Shown piece by piece: positions 22,497 through 23,086 of a stretch of DNA of 23,086 bases (the stretch's first letter is position 1; the number at the start of each line of letters is the position of its first letter). The stretch lies in NCBI GenBank assembly GCA_964511945.1, contig CAZEHO010000040.1, forward strand, positions 1-23,086. Direction: 5' to 3'. The notes beneath the pieces were generated by a model, which was not told the DNA's origin, searched no databases, and was given only the letters and a program-made list of their open reading frames with translations. The DNA is from CAZEHO01 sp964511945 (lineage in GTDB: Bacteria; Actinomycetota; Acidimicrobiia; Spongiisociales; UBA11373). The position numbers were made by a program, and so were the translations under genes.

Positions 22497-23045
22497 ATGC
22501 GGACACTTCGGGTCGTTATCGCCCTGTTCGTCGTCGTGGCGGCATGCAGTTCCGGCGAACTGAGCCTGTCCGACTACGCCGAACGGGCCGACGCGCTGAT
22601 CGAGGAAGTGGACGGCAGGTTGGATGTGGCCGTCACTGAAATCGCGGATCAGCCCGACCGGGTGAACGCGACGCTCGAGTACTTCGCGCTACGGGTCGAG
22701 AGTTACGAGGAGCTGGTGGATGGTTTCGCTGCACTCACACCCCCGGAGCGAATCACCGACCTCCACGCCCGCATCATGGATGTGTTCAGCCGCCAACTCG
22801 ACGCCGAACGAGAACGGATTGCCGTCGGAACCGGAGTCACGACCGTCGACGACCTCGACGAGTTGTGGAACGGGCCCACAGCACAGAAGATCTGGGCCAT
22901 CGAGCAGGAAGCGATCGAGATCTGCATCACGGCCCAGCAGGTGATGGACGCCACCGCAACGGGGAAGTCGTTTCAGGACGTTCCGTGGATGCCACGGGAG
23001 GCCGCCGAGGTCGTGACGATCGCCTTCGACTGCCCGCCGCAGTAG
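22497..23045 (+). CDS. Putative secreted lipoprotein, function unknown
   Basis: A 182-residue protein starting at ATG 22497, six bases after GGAGAGGAGG. The N-terminus is a short lipoprotein signal: basic MRTLR, a hydrophobic stretch VVIALFVVV, and a lipobox VAAC with Cys17 as the predicted lipidated residue, followed by SSGELS. The mature part is mostly acidic and probably helical (DYAERADALIEEVDGRLD, then ESYEELVDGFAAL, then RQLDAERERIA), resembling small helical-bundle surface proteins. Cys143 and Cys179 could form a disulfide outside the membrane. I do not recognise a family. The gene is separated from lysA by a strong hairpin, so it is probably an independent unit unrelated to the biosynthetic operon. 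Confidence 0.8.
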   Translation: MRTLRVVIALFVVVAACSSGELSLSDYAERADALIEEVDGRLDVAVTEIADQPDRVNATLEYFALRVESYEELVDGFAALTPPERITDLHARIMDVFSRQLDAERERIAVGTGVTTVDDLDELWNGPTAQKIWAIEQEAIEICITAQQVMDATATGKSFQDVPWMPREAAEVVTIAFDCPPQ

Positions 23046-23086
23046 CTCGGAATCAACCCCGGCAAGGCCCGGACCGCGCCGCCTAG

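Noticed and set aside
1..23086. Defence island, mobile element or secondary-metabolite system
   Set aside because: Every confident gene is a primary amino-acid biosynthesis enzyme; no transposase, integrase, nuclease, toxin-antitoxin or synthase modules were seen.

Overview
The window is a GC-rich, densely coded bacterial chromosome segment almost wholly devoted to amino-acid biosynthesis. The high G+C, actinobacterial-style LeuB and class I IlvC, frequent 4-base start/stop overlaps, GTG starts and near-leaderless transcripts suggest a high-G+C Gram-positive (Actinobacteria, perhaps Acidimicrobiia). That placement is inference; no rRNA or other phylogenetic marker is present.

Layout. (1) 1-231: two copies of a 114-bp direct repeat whose hairpins show compensatory changes. 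(2) 229-1967, minus: cimA (citramalate synthase) behind a promoter, a Val-Ile-Ile-Ile leader peptide and an intrinsic terminator. (3) 1979-6354, plus: metH (B12-dependent methionine synthase) overlapping a short, divergent MTHFR-like gene, with a divergent promoter facing cimA. (4) 6374-6493: a convergent intergenic block of nested inverted repeats. (5) 6495-9201, minus: metY and metX behind a SAM-I riboswitch. (6) 9284-10963, minus: ilvD. (7) 11034-11357, minus: a truncated sigma-factor-like gene. (8) 11505-18910, plus: ilvB-ilvN-ilvC-leuB-leuC-leuD-ilvE behind a Val/Leu/Ile leader peptide and attenuator. (9) 18967-22398, plus: a DAHP synthase-chorismate mutase fusion, pheA and lysA behind a Tyr/Phe leader peptide and attenuator, closed by a 17-bp perfect hairpin. 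(10) 22497-23045: a small putative lipoprotein of unknown function.

How the genes work together. CimA makes citramalate from pyruvate and acetyl-CoA; LeuC, LeuD and LeuB can convert it to 2-oxobutyrate, which IlvBN, IlvC, IlvD and IlvE turn into isoleucine, while the same Ilv and Leu enzymes serve valine and leucine. MetX/MetY make homocysteine by direct sulfhydrylation, MetH methylates it, and the MetF-like protein probably supplies methyl-folate. The aroF-type fusion and PheA cover the entry to the shikimate pathway and the chorismate-to-phenylpyruvate steps; LysA makes lysine from meso-diaminopimelate.

The most interesting content is regulatory. Three operons carry tiny leader peptides rich in the amino acids their operons make, each starting only 10-12 bases after a predicted -10 box and each followed by a hairpin terminator; a fourth is controlled by a SAM riboswitch. 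No defence system, mobile element, CRISPR array, tRNA or rRNA was seen.
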